Assembly: GCF_025567625.1 (NCBI RefSeq)
Contig: NZ_JAOQJC010000035.1
Coordinates: 19,725 to 83,724, forward strand
DNA: 64,000 nucleotides
Direction: 5' to 3'
Source of the DNA: Paenibacillus sp. J5C2022
GTDB taxonomy: Bacteria; Bacillota; Bacilli; Paenibacillales; Paenibacillaceae
The notes beneath the pieces are model-generated. The model did not search any database. It was not told the DNA's origin and saw nothing but the letters and a program-made list of their open reading frames with translations. The position numbers were made by a program, and so were the translations under genes. Numbering within the stretch: position 1 is the first letter of the stretch; each line of letters starts with the position of its first letter. Shown in pieces: positions 15,132-24,059 of the stretch.

Positions 15132-18100
15132 TTGGCAGGACAACTTGTTCAGTATGGTCGGCGGACGCGGAGAAGCTACGCCCGGATCAAAGAGGTGCTG
15201 GAAGTCCCTAACCTGATTGAAATTCAACAAAAATCTTATCAGAAGTTTCTTGATAACGATTTGATTGAATTGTTTCAGGATATTTCTCCGATTACGGACT
15301 TCACGGGCAATCTATCACTTGAATTTATCGACTACAGCTTAGGTGAGCCTAAGTATTCAGTCGATGAGTCGAAAGAGCGCGACGTGACGTATGCGGCTCC
15401 TTTGCGCGTAAAGGTGCGTTTGATCAACAAGGAGACAGGCGAAGTTAAGGAACAAGAAGTCTTCATGGGCGATTTCCCGTTAATGACGGAGACCGGCACG
15501 TTTATTATAAACGGAGCTGAGCGCGTTATTGTCAGCCAATTGGTTCGCTCCCCAAGTGTGTACTTCAGCACGAAGGTTGATAAGAATGCGAAGAAAACCT
15601 ATACGGCAACTGTCATTCCGAACCGCGGAGCGTGGCTCGAGCTGGAGACGGATGCCAAGGATATCATCTATGTCCGCATCGACCGTACCCGGAAAATTCC
15701 TGTAACGGTGCTATTGCGCGCACTGGGCTTTGGCACGGATGCAGAGATTCTGGATTTGCTCGGTCATGACGAATATATTCGCAATACGCTGGACAAGGAC
15801 AGCACGGATTCCACGGAGAAAGCGCTGATTGAGATTTACGAGCGCTTGCGTCCGGGCGAGCCGCCTACCTTGGATAATGCGAAGAGCTTGCTTGTCGCTC
15901 GATTCTTCGATCCGAAGCGTTACGATCTGGCCAATGTGGGCCGTTACAAAATAAACAAAAAGCTTCATATTAAAAACCGGTTGTTCAATCAACGGTTAGC
16001 CGAGAATTTGATCGATCCCGCAACGGGCGAAATTATCGCCGAAACGGGCCAAATGATCGATCGCCGATTGCTTGACGAGATACTGGATAAGTTGGAAAGC
16101 GACGTGGGCTTCAAGACTTACCATGTAGCTAACGGCGTGCTGGATGCTGATAGTATTCCACTGCAGGGCATAAGTGTATTCTCGCCTCTTGACGAAAATA
16201 AAATCATCAAGATTATTGCCAACGGCATTATCGATAAGAGCGTAAAGCATATTACGCCTGCCGATATTATCGCATCCATCAATTATTTCATTAATCTGCT
16301 GCACGGAGTGGGCAGCACGGATGACATCGACCATCTGGGCAACCGTCGTCTCCGTTCCGTCGGCGAGCTGTTGCAGAATCAATTCCGCATCGGTTTGTCC
16401 CGTATGGAGCGCGTCGTTCGTGAGCGGATGTCGATTCAGGACGCCAATGCGATTACGCCACAAGCGCTGATCAATATTCGTCCCGTTATCGCATCCATTA
16501 AGGAGTTCTTCGGTTCGTCCCAGTTGTCCCAGTTCATGGATCAGACGAATCCGCTCGCAGAGCTGACGCACAAGCGTCGTCTGTCCGCGCTGGGACCGGG
16601 CGGTCTGACGAGGGAGCGCGCTGGCTTCGAAGTGCGGGACGTCCATCATTCCCACTATGGCCGGATGTGTCCAATCGAGACGCCGGAGGGACCGAACATC
16701 GGTCTGATCAACTCCTTGTCTACATTCGCCCGCATTAACGAATATGGCTTCATTGAAGCGCCATATCGCTGGGTAGACCCCAAGACGGGTGTCGTAACGG
16801 AGCAGATCGCTTATCTGACAGCCGACGAAGAGGATAACTACGTTATCGCCCAGGCGAATGCCGAGCTGAACGAGGATTCCACGTTCAAGGATGAGCATAC
16901 GATCGTGCGTTACAACAAGCAAGCGGACAACATCCTGACCATGCCAAGCGATCGAGTGGATTACATGGACGTTTCTCCGAAGCAGGTTGTATCCGTTGCG
17001 ACTGCGCTTATTCCGTTCCTGGAGAACGATGACTCCAACCGTGCGCTCATGGGCTCCAACATGCAACGGCAAGCCGTTCCGCTGCTTATTCCGAAAGCTC
17101 CGTTCGTTGGTACGGGCATGGAGCACAAGGCGGCGAAGGATTCCGGCGTATGTATCGTGTCCAAGTACGATGGCGTCATTGAACGTTCCTCCGCTAATGA
17201 AATCTGGCTGCGTCGCGTAGAGACGGTTGACGGCAAACAGGTCACAGGTGATCTGATTAAGCATAAGCTTCACAAGTTCATGCGTTCCAACCAAGGAACT
17301 TGCATTAACCAGCGTCCGCTCGTCCGCAAAGGCGATGTGATCAAACGCGGGGATATTCTTGCCGACGGTCCTTCCACAGAGATGGGCGAATTGGCACTGG
17401 GACGCAACGTCGTCGTTGCTTTCATGACGTGGGAGGGCTACAACTACGAGGATGCGATCCTGCTCAGCGAGAAGCTGGTGAAGGAAGATGTCTACACATC
17501 TATTCATATTGAAGAATACGAGTCCGAGGCGCGCGATACGAAGCTAGGGCCGGAGGAGATTACTCGCGATATTCCTAACGTGGGTGAAGAAGCTCTCCGC
17601 AACCTGGATGAGCGCGGCATCATCCGCGTAGGCGCAGAAATTAGCGCCGGCGACATTCTGGTAGGTAAAGTTACGCCGAAGGGTGTGACGGAGCTTACGG
17701 CAGAGGAACGCCTGCTGCATGCGATCTTCGGTGAGAAGGCGCGCGAAGTCCGCGATACTTCGCTGCGTGTGCCGCATGGTACGGACGGCATCGTCGTAGA
17801 TGTTAAAGTATTCACGCGCGAGAACGGCGACGAGCTGCCGCCGGGCGTTAATCAACTGGTTCGCGTCTATCTGGCGCAGAAGCGTAAAATCTCCGAAGGC
17901 GATAAGATGGCGGGACGCCATGGTAACAAAGGTGTTATCGCACGCATTATGCCTGAGGAAGATATGCCGTTCCTGCCGGACGGCACACCAGTCGAGGTTG
18001 TCCTCAACCCGCTGGGCGTTCCGTCACGGATGAACATCGGTCAGGCGCTTGAAGTTCACCTTGGCATGGCCTGCAAGCATCTCGGTATTCATGCGGCTAC

Positions 18101-18677
18101 GCCGGTATTCGACGGCGCTCGTGAGAACGACGTATTCGACACGATGGAAGAATCCGGCATGCAGCGGAACGGCAAGACGAGACTGTATGACGGGCGCACA
18201 GGCGAAGCGTTCGAACGCGAAGTTACAGTAGGCGTCATGTATATGATCAAGCTGGCGCACATGGTTGACGACAAGATCCATGCACGCTCTACCGGCCCTT
18301 ACTCGCTTGTTACTCAGCAACCGCTGGGCGGTAAAGCGCAGTTCGGCGGTCAGCGCTTCGGCGAGATGGAGGTATGGGCACTGGAGGCGTACGGCGCCGC
18401 CTATACGCTGCAAGAGATTCTTACCGTCAAATCGGATGATGTGGTCGGTCGCGTGAAGACGTACGAATCCATCGTCAAGGGAGAGAACGTGCCTGAGCCA
18501 GGAGTTCCAGAGTCGTTCAAAGTATTGATCAAGGAGCTTCAAAGCTTGGGTATGGACGTGAAGATCCTGACTGAGAATGAAGAAGAGATCGAGATGAAGG
18601 AAATCGACGATGAAGACGAGGCTACCGGCGACAAGCTGAACCTCAATCTGGAAGGCGCAGAAGCAGGAGTAGAATAA
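15132..18677 (+). CDS. rpoB: DNA-directed RNA polymerase subunit beta
   Basis: Catalytic core subunit. The rifampicin-binding region is present in wild-type form (SSQLSQFMDQTNPLAELTHK, with the Ser, Gln, Asp, His and the following RRLSALG Ser that resistance mutations usually change), so the protein looks rifampicin-sensitive. Further landmarks are RMCPIETPEGPNIGLI, GYNYEDAILLSE and the C-terminal GGQRFGEMEVWALEAYGAA clamp part. I start at TTG 15132 because GAGGGGTGAGG lies just before it, the TTG start is shared with B. subtilis, and the protein then begins MAGQLVQYGRRTRRSY. 1181 residues. The C-terminal tail is acidic. Confidence 0.98.
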   Translation: MAGQLVQYGRRTRRSYARIKEVLEVPNLIEIQQKSYQKFLDNDLIELFQDISPITDFTGNLSLEFIDYSLGEPKYSVDESKERDVTYAAPLRVKVRLINKETGEVKEQEVFMGDFPLMTETGTFIINGAERVIVSQLVRSPSVYFSTKVDKNAKKTYTATVIPNRGAWLELETDAKDIIYVRIDRTRKIPVTVLLRALGFGTDAEILDLLGHDEYIRNTLDKDSTDSTEKALIEIYERLRPGEPPTLDNAKSLLVARFFDPKRYDLANVGRYKINKKLHIKNRLFNQRLAENLIDPATGEIIAETGQMIDRRLLDEILDKLESDVGFKTYHVANGVLDADSIPLQGISVFSPLDENKIIKIIANGIIDKSVKHITPADIIASINYFINLLHGVGSTDDIDHLGNRRLRSVGELLQNQFRIGLSRMERVVRERMSIQDANAITPQALINIRPVIASIKEFFGSSQLSQFMDQTNPLAELTHKRRLSALGPGGLTRERAGFEVRDVHHSHYGRMCPIETPEGPNIGLINSLSTFARINEYGFIEAPYRWVDPKTGVVTEQIAYLTADEEDNYVIAQANAELNEDSTFKDEHTIVRYNKQADNILTMPSDRVDYMDVSPKQVVSVATALIPFLENDDSNRALMGSNMQRQAVPLLIPKAPFVGTGMEHKAAKDSGVCIVSKYDGVIERSSANEIWLRRVETVDGKQVTGDLIKHKLHKFMRSNQGTCINQRPLVRKGDVIKRGDILADGPSTEMGELALGRNVVVAFMTWEGYNYEDAILLSEKLVKEDVYTSIHIEEYESEARDTKLGPEEITRDIPNVGEEALRNLDERGIIRVGAEISAGDILVGKVTPKGVTELTAEERLLHAIFGEKAREVRDTSLRVPHGTDGIVVDVKVFTRENGDELPPGVNQLVRVYLAQKRKISEGDKMAGRHGNKGVIARIMPEEDMPFLPDGTPVEVVLNPLGVPSRMNIGQALEVHLGMACKHLGIHAATPVFDGARENDVFDTMEESGMQRNGKTRLYDGRTGEAFEREVTVGVMYMIKLAHMVDDKIHARSTGPYSLVTQQPLGGKAQFGGQRFGEMEVWALEAYGAAYTLQEILTVKSDDVVGRVKTYESIVKGENVPEPGVPESFKVLIKELQSLGMDVKILTENEEEIEMKEIDDEDEATGDKLNLNLEGAEAGVE

Positions 18678-18684
18678 GATGTTG

Positions 18685-18739
18685 GCTGAGCTTCAGTCCG
18701 GGTATGCAGCATGCATAGACATCCGGGTTGAAGTTCAGC
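18685..18739 (+). other. Long RNA stem-loop between rpoB and rpoC
   Basis: Arms 18685-18701 and 18723-18739 pair over 17 positions: 14 Watson-Crick pairs, and the three remaining positions are all G-U in RNA. A smaller hairpin (ATGC/GCAT) sits in the loop. There is no T-run, so it is not an intrinsic terminator; a processing or stability element is more likely. Confidence 0.55.
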
Positions 18740-18782
18740 TTCTGATAAGACATAGTCATACATGACGAAGGAGGGTTGCTCC

Positions 18783-21700
18783 TTGTTGGACGTGAACAAC
18801 TTCGAGTATATGAAAATTGGTCTGGCATCGCCGGATAAAATTCGCTCATGGTCCCGCGGAGAGGTCAAAAAACCGGAAACGATCAACTATAGGACGCTGA
18901 AACCGGAAAAAGAAGGTCTGTTCTGCGAAAAGATATTCGGTCCTACGAAGGACTGGGAATGTCATTGCGGCAAATATAAGCGTGTCCGTTACAAAGGCGT
19001 CGTCTGCGATCGCTGCGGCGTAGAGGTAACTCGCGCGAAGGTGCGTCGCGAGCGCATGGGCCACATTGAACTGGCAGCGCCTGTATCGCATATTTGGTAT
19101 TTCAAAGGCATTCCTAGCCGCATGGGTCTGGCGCTGGATATGTCTCCCCGCTCACTGGAGGAGATCATTTACTTCGCCTCTTATGTGGTAACGGACCCTG
19201 GCGACACGCCGCTGGAGAAGAAGCAGCTGCTGTCGGAGAAGGAATATCGGAGCTATCGCGAGAAGTACGGTTACGGATTCCAGGCCGGTATGGGCGCGGA
19301 AGCCGTGAAGAAGCTGCTTCAGGATATCGACGTCGAGCGCGAGCTGGAGATGCTGAAGGAAGAATTGCGCACAGCGCAAGGCCAACGCCGCAATCGTGCG
19401 ATCAAGCGTCTTGAAGTTGTCGAGGCATTCCGTAATTCGGGCAATTCACCAGACTGGATGATTATGGATGTGCTTCCTGTCATCCCGCCAGAGCTTCGTC
19501 CGATGGTTCAGCTTGACGGCGGACGCTTCGCTACGTCCGACTTGAACGATCTCTACCGCCGCGTGATTAACCGCAATAACCGTCTGAAGCGGCTGCTGGA
19601 TCTGGGAGCGCCCGATATTATCGTTCAGAACGAGAAGCGGATGCTGCAGGAAGCGGTAGATGCGTTGATCGACAACGGCCGCCGTGGCCGTCCCGTTACC
19701 GGGCCGGGCAATCGCCCGCTGAAGTCGCTTAGTCACATGCTGAAGGGCAAGCAAGGACGCTTCCGTCAGAACTTGCTCGGCAAGCGTGTCGACTACTCTG
19801 GCCGTTCCGTTATCGTCGTCGGACCGAACTTGAAGATCTTCCAGTGTGGACTTCCGAAGGAGATGGCGCTGGAGCTGTTCAAGCCGTTCGTCATGAAGGA
19901 ACTGGTGAACAAGGGACTGGCTCACAACATTAAGAGCGCGAAGCGCAAAGTTGAGCGGGTTAGCCCGGAAGTATGGGATGTGCTGGAGGAAGTCATCAAA
20001 GAGCATCCTGTTCTGCTTAACCGCGCCCCCACATTGCACAGACTGGGCATTCAAGCTTTCGAGCCGATTCTGGTGGAAGGCAAGGCGATCAAGCTTCATC
20101 CGCTCGTATGTACGGCTTACAATGCCGACTTCGACGGCGACCAGATGGCGGTGCACGTTCCGCTATCCGCAGAAGCGCAAGCGGAAGCCCGTCTGCTCAT
20201 GCTTGCATCAGGCAATATCCTGAATCCGAAGGACGGCAAGCCGGTCGTTACACCTTCACAGGATATGGTGCTTGGCAGCTACTATCTGACGATGGACAAC
20301 AAGGAAGCTCAGGGCAGCGGCTCCATATTCGCCAATGTGAATGAAGCCGTCTCCGCTTATCAGCGGGGCATCGTTTCCCTGCACGCGAGAGTGGTCATCC
20401 CTGTCAGCGTGCTGAAGAAAACATGCTTTACAGAAGCACAGCAGAAGTCTCTGCTCATGACGACTGTAGGCAAAATTATTTTCAATGAAATTCTGCCCGA
20501 GCAGTTCCCGTATATCAACGAGGCTTCGAAAGAAAACTTGTTGAACGGAACGCCGGATAAATATTTTGTATATGACAAAGGTACGGACCTGCTGAAGGCG
20601 ATGAACGATCTGCCGGTTGCGGGAGCGGTAGGCAAGGACTATCTCGGCCAAATCATTGCTGAGTGCTTCCGTCAATATCATACGACGCTGACAGCGGTCA
20701 TTCTCGATCGGATCAAGCAGCTTGGCTTCACTTATTCCACGAAGGCGGGAATTACGATCGGCGTCTCCGACGTTATCGTTCCGAAGGAAAAAGCGGAGAT
20801 TATGAAGAACTCCGACGAGAAGGTCGCAATGGTCATGAACCAATATCGTCGCGGTCTGATTACGAATGACGAGCGTTACGACCGTATCATTGGCATCTGG
20901 AGCAAGTGTAAAGACGAGATTACGGATGTGCTGATGAAGTCGATGGACCGCTATAACAACATCATGCTTATGGTGGATTCCAAGGCGCGGGGTAACAAAT
21001 CGCAGATTACACAGCTCGGCGGTATGCGCGGTCTGATGGCGAATCCGTCCGGACGTATTATCGAATTGCCAATCAAGTCCAACTTCCGTGAAGGACTGAC
21101 GGTTCTGGAGTACTTTATCTCCACGCACGGCGCGCGGAAAGGTCTGGCCGATACGGCGCTTCGTACGGCGGACTCCGGTTACCTTACCCGCCGTCTGGTC
21201 GACGTCGCACAGGATGTAATCGTGCGCGAGGACGATTGCGGCACGGATAAAGGCTTCACCGTCAGCAAAATTCAAGACGGCAAAGAAGTAATCGAGGATC
21301 TGTACGATCGTATCGAAGGACGTTATGCGTTCGAGACGGTCAGACATCCGAAGACTGGCGAAGTTATCGTCAACAAGAGCGAGCTGATTGACTCCAGCAA
21401 AGCGGATGAAATTATCGGCGCAGGCGTCGAGAAGCTGCAAATTCGTTCCGTACTGAGCTGCCGGGCTCGTCACGGAGTATGTAAAATCTGTTACGGACGG
21501 AATCTGGCGACAGGCAAGCATGTGGAGATCGGGGAAGCGGTTGGCATCATCGCCGCGCAATCGATCGGGGAGCCCGGAACCCAGCTGACGATGCGTACAT
21601 TCCATACCGGCGGCGTTGCCGGAGACGATATTACGCAAGGTCTTCCGCGTATTCAGGAGCTGTTCGAGGCTCGTAATCCGAAGGGTCAAGCGATCATCAC

Positions 21701-22412
21701 GGAGCTGGATGGCGTCGTGAAGGAGATTCGTGAAGCGAAGGACCGTCGCGAGATCGAGGTGCAAGGCGAAGCCGAGACGAAGGTATACTCTGTCACTTAC
21801 GGTTCGCGTATCCGTGTAACGGAAGGACAGCACATCGAAGCCGGCGACGAGTTGACCGACGGCTCCATCGATCCGAAGGATATGCTGCGCATTAAAGGCA
21901 TCCGCGGCGTACAGAACTACATTCTGCAAGAAGTGCAGCGTGTATACCGTAACCAAGGCGTTGAGATCAACGACAAGCACGTCGAGGTTATGATCAAGCA
22001 GATGCTACGCAAGATCCGCATCGTAGATGCCGGCGATACGACACTGCTGCCGGGTTCCTTCGTAGACATTCATGAATATGAAGCGGCGAACTCCGAAGCG
22101 ATCTTCGCCGACAAGGAGCCTGCTGTTGCCAAGCCGGTATTGCTCGGTATTACGAAGGCTTCTCTGGAGACGGACTCCTTCTTGTCTGCGGCATCGTTCC
22201 AGGAGACGACTCGTGTCCTGACGGATGCAGCGATCAAGGGCAAGATTGACCAGTTGCTTGGTCTGAAGGAGAATGTCATTATCGGTAAACTGATTCCTGC
22301 CGGTACCGGCATGCAGCGTTATCGCAACATCCGGTTCGCAGGTCTGGAGGAAGAGGTTGTTGAGCTGACGGAAGCTGATGAAGTAGCGGAAGAGGCTGTA
22401 GCAATCGAATAG
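18783..22412 (+). CDS. rpoC: DNA-directed RNA polymerase subunit beta'
   Basis: Largest core subunit, carrying the catalytic Mg site NADFDGDQMAVHVPLS. The N-terminal zinc site (CHCGKYKRVRYKGVVCDRCG) and the second zinc site (CRARHGVCKICYGRNLATG) are intact, as are the bridge-helix and trigger-loop parts (MRGLMANPSGRIIELPIKSN; TQLTMRTFHTGGVAG). Start TTG 18783 with AAGGAGGG (18768-18775) gives MLDVNNFEYM as in B. subtilis; the in-frame ATG 18762 lies before the ribosome binding site. 1209 residues. It is followed by a strong terminator, the T-tract of which has been hit by an insertion sequence. Confidence 0.98.
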   Translation: MLDVNNFEYMKIGLASPDKIRSWSRGEVKKPETINYRTLKPEKEGLFCEKIFGPTKDWECHCGKYKRVRYKGVVCDRCGVEVTRAKVRRERMGHIELAAPVSHIWYFKGIPSRMGLALDMSPRSLEEIIYFASYVVTDPGDTPLEKKQLLSEKEYRSYREKYGYGFQAGMGAEAVKKLLQDIDVERELEMLKEELRTAQGQRRNRAIKRLEVVEAFRNSGNSPDWMIMDVLPVIPPELRPMVQLDGGRFATSDLNDLYRRVINRNNRLKRLLDLGAPDIIVQNEKRMLQEAVDALIDNGRRGRPVTGPGNRPLKSLSHMLKGKQGRFRQNLLGKRVDYSGRSVIVVGPNLKIFQCGLPKEMALELFKPFVMKELVNKGLAHNIKSAKRKVERVSPEVWDVLEEVIKEHPVLLNRAPTLHRLGIQAFEPILVEGKAIKLHPLVCTAYNADFDGDQMAVHVPLSAEAQAEARLLMLASGNILNPKDGKPVVTPSQDMVLGSYYLTMDNKEAQGSGSIFANVNEAVSAYQRGIVSLHARVVIPVSVLKKTCFTEAQQKSLLMTTVGKIIFNEILPEQFPYINEASKENLLNGTPDKYFVYDKGTDLLKAMNDLPVAGAVGKDYLGQIIAECFRQYHTTLTAVILDRIKQLGFTYSTKAGITIGVSDVIVPKEKAEIMKNSDEKVAMVMNQYRRGLITNDERYDRIIGIWSKCKDEITDVLMKSMDRYNNIMLMVDSKARGNKSQITQLGGMRGLMANPSGRIIELPIKSNFREGLTVLEYFISTHGARKGLADTALRTADSGYLTRRLVDVAQDVIVREDDCGTDKGFTVSKIQDGKEVIEDLYDRIEGRYAFETVRHPKTGEVIVNKSELIDSSKADEIIGAGVEKLQIRSVLSCRARHGVCKICYGRNLATGKHVEIGEAVGIIAAQSIGEPGTQLTMRTFHTGGVAGDDITQGLPRIQELFEARNPKGQAIITELDGVVKEIREAKDRREIEVQGEAETKVYSVTYGSRIRVTEGQHIEAGDELTDGSIDPKDMLRIKGIRGVQNYILQEVQRVYRNQGVEINDKHVEVMIKQMLRKIRIVDAGDTTLLPGSFVDIHEYEAANSEAIFADKEPAVAKPVLLGITKASLETDSFLSAASFQETTRVLTDAAIKGKIDQLLGLKENVIIGKLIPAGTGMQRYRNIRFAGLEEEVVELTEADEVAEEAVAIE

Positions 22413-22427
22413 CATAGCGGCAATAGC

Positions 22428-22461
22428 GAGGATGGAGCAGTTGGCTCCATCCTCATTTTTT
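22428..22461 (+). terminator. rpoC terminator, T-tract interrupted by an IS
   Basis: Perfect 11-base arms (22428-22438, 22444-22454) with a 5-base loop, followed by A and six T. The left inverted repeat of the ISL3 element starts right after these T (22462). The hairpin and six T remain, so it probably still works. Confidence 0.9.
22454..22461 (+). repeat. Left target-site duplication of the ISL3 element
   Basis: CATTTTTT, identical to 23845-23852. It is part of the rpoC terminator T-tract. Rejoining the flanks restores an uninterrupted seven-T run. Confidence 0.9.
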
Positions 22462-23844
22462 GGCTCAAAACCGAAATCAGTGCTTGACGAAATAATCCAA
22501 GGTTGAAAATGGAAAAACATCTGCTAATCCTGTAATGTTGAAAGTCCTACCAATCAACAAAAGGAATAGACAGATGCAAACCCAGTATATCAATGAACTG
22601 CTCAACTTGCCAGAGCTAAAGATTCACCAGATTCTGTCCATTGAATCCGATGAACTTCACATAGAAGCCTTACCACTCAGCGACAGGCAATGCTGTCCAT
22701 GCTGTGGGTCCGATCAAAACGTCATCCGAAAGGGAAGCAATGACATGCGGACCGTCCGGCATCTTTCCGTATTTGAGAAGAAAACCTATCTGCACGTGCC
22801 GTCCATTCGGATGTATTGCACACGTTGCGAAGCTGGTTTTGTTTGGGCGTACGAATTCGTCGGATCCAAGCAGCGCTACAGCAGGCTCTTTCGTTCCCAT
22901 ACCGTCGAACAAGCGCTTGGGTCCACGGCCGCGCATAGCGCTCGGATGCAGCAAGCGCCAGCCAGTACGGTACAGCGCATGCATAATGAGGCGGTTCCGG
23001 CTGAGTGCGAGCGGATCTATGAACGCGTCTGGGAAGAAGCGAAAGAAACGGCAGGATTAGTTCTGGGTGTCGACGACTTTGCTATAAAGAAAGGTCATAC
23101 GTATAACACCGGCATTCACAACCTCAAAGGCGAGACGATGCTGGACTTGCTGCCGGGCAGAAAGCTGGAGGAGCTGCGGGCGTATGCCAAAGAGCACCCG
23201 GGATTCCTTCTGCTTAACCCGAAAGCCGTAGTCATGGATTTAGCTCAGGCGTATCACACATGGATCAGCGAGTGTTTTCCGAAAGCGATTCGCATCGCAG
23301 ATCGATTTCATGTTCACGGTTATGTAATCGAAAGCGTACAGGAGGTTCGCAAAACCGTCCAGCAGACGCTGTCACCGCGGGCGAAGGCCTATCTGAAAGC
23401 CAATCATCGCTTGCTGAATCCTCCTGCGGATACATTGAGTGAGGAGAGTAAAAAGCGACTTGAAGCGCTACTGAACTATTCTCCGCTTCTTCGAAGTGTG
23501 TGGGATTGGAAAGAAGCGTTCGCGACTTGGTATGACTGCTCACCAAGCTTTGGCGTTGCTAAACTAGGATTTGAACGTTGGTGTAAACAAGGAGATCAAA
23601 TCGATCACGCCGCCGTCCAAAGCACCCTTAGAACGATGCAAAATTGGAAAGAAGAAATCATGAACTACCATCAATGCCGATGGACAAATGCAACCGTAGA
23701 AGGTCGCCATAATCGCATTAAAGCTTTTCAGCGCCGCCATTACTTTACGCGAAATCGCAGTCGCTATAAAGCAGGCATTCTCATCGAATGCAACCGCCAT
23801 CGGATGTTAGACTAACAGTCAAGCACTGATTATGAGGTTGAGCC
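22462..23844 (+). mobile_element. ISL3-family insertion sequence, intact, 1383 bp
   Basis: Terminal inverted repeats of 27 bases (22462-22488 and 23818-23844) match at 22 of 27 positions; both ends read GGCTCAA inward, and the inner 14 bases ending CAGTGCTTGAC are identical. The element is flanked by perfect 8-bp direct repeats CATTTTTT (22454-22461 and 23845-23852), the target duplication length expected for ISL3. One full-length transposase gene lies inside. Intact ends, target repeats and open reading frame point to a recent insertion. Confidence 0.93.
22574..23815 (+). CDS. ISL3-family transposase
   Basis: A DDE transposase of 413 residues. The N-terminus carries a zinc-finger-like pair (CCPCC at 40-44 and CTRC at 82-85), followed by a helix-turn-helix region. 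The catalytic residues of the family are visible: VDDFA (Asp167/168), IADRFHV (Asp243) and NATVEGRHNRIK (Glu376). No stop or frameshift interrupts it, so it looks functional. I chose ATG 22574, which has AAAGGAA at proper spacing; ATG 22535 is in frame but has no ribosome binding site. The gene ends two bases before the right inverted repeat. Confidence 0.93.
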   Translation: MQTQYINELLNLPELKIHQILSIESDELHIEALPLSDRQCCPCCGSDQNVIRKGSNDMRTVRHLSVFEKKTYLHVPSIRMYCTRCEAGFVWAYEFVGSKQRYSRLFRSHTVEQALGSTAAHSARMQQAPASTVQRMHNEAVPAECERIYERVWEEAKETAGLVLGVDDFAIKKGHTYNTGIHNLKGETMLDLLPGRKLEELRAYAKEHPGFLLLNPKAVVMDLAQAYHTWISECFPKAIRIADRFHVHGYVIESVQEVRKTVQQTLSPRAKAYLKANHRLLNPPADTLSEESKKRLEALLNYSPLLRSVWDWKEAFATWYDCSPSFGVAKLGFERWCKQGDQIDHAAVQSTLRTMQNWKEEIMNYHQCRWTNATVEGRHNRIKAFQRRHYFTRNRSRYKAGILIECNRHRMLD

Positions 23845-23852
23845 CATTTTTT
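23845..23852 (+). repeat. Right target-site duplication of the ISL3 element
   Basis: CATTTTTT, directly after the right inverted repeat; the perfect copy of 22454-22461. Confidence 0.9.
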
Positions 23853-23996
23853 TGCATTAATTGTGCAACCAGGTTTGTCATACAGGTGTTAATAGTAAAA
23901 ACATACATTTTTAAAGGGTATAAATTATCATCAGCAACGATGCAATTGTCAATAGATTTATTTGAAATAATATTTAGAAAATTCTGAATACAAACC

Positions 23997-24024
23997 TTCC
24001 AATCCTGATAATAAGTGGTATAAT
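23997..24024 (+). promoter_or_regulatory. Candidate promoter of the peptide transporter operon
   Basis: A perfect TATAAT (24019-24024) lies 35 bases before the start, with a weak -35 (TTCCAA, 23997-24002; spacer 16). The whole 23853-24059 stretch is clearly more AT-rich than its surroundings. Weak -35 suggests an activator or low expression. Confidence 0.5.
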
Positions 24025-24059
24025 TTACTTTATCCTGATAATCGAGGGAGGTATGTGGA

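Noticed and set aside
20256..21980. 574-codon antisense frame opposite rpoC
   Set aside because: Same codon-bias shadow; composition is unlike a protein and rpoC is certain on the other strand.
23853..24059. AT-rich stretch between the IS and the peptide operon as a relic of the L7Ae-like gene
   Set aside because: No frame in either direction resembles an L7Ae protein; only a promoter can be supported.
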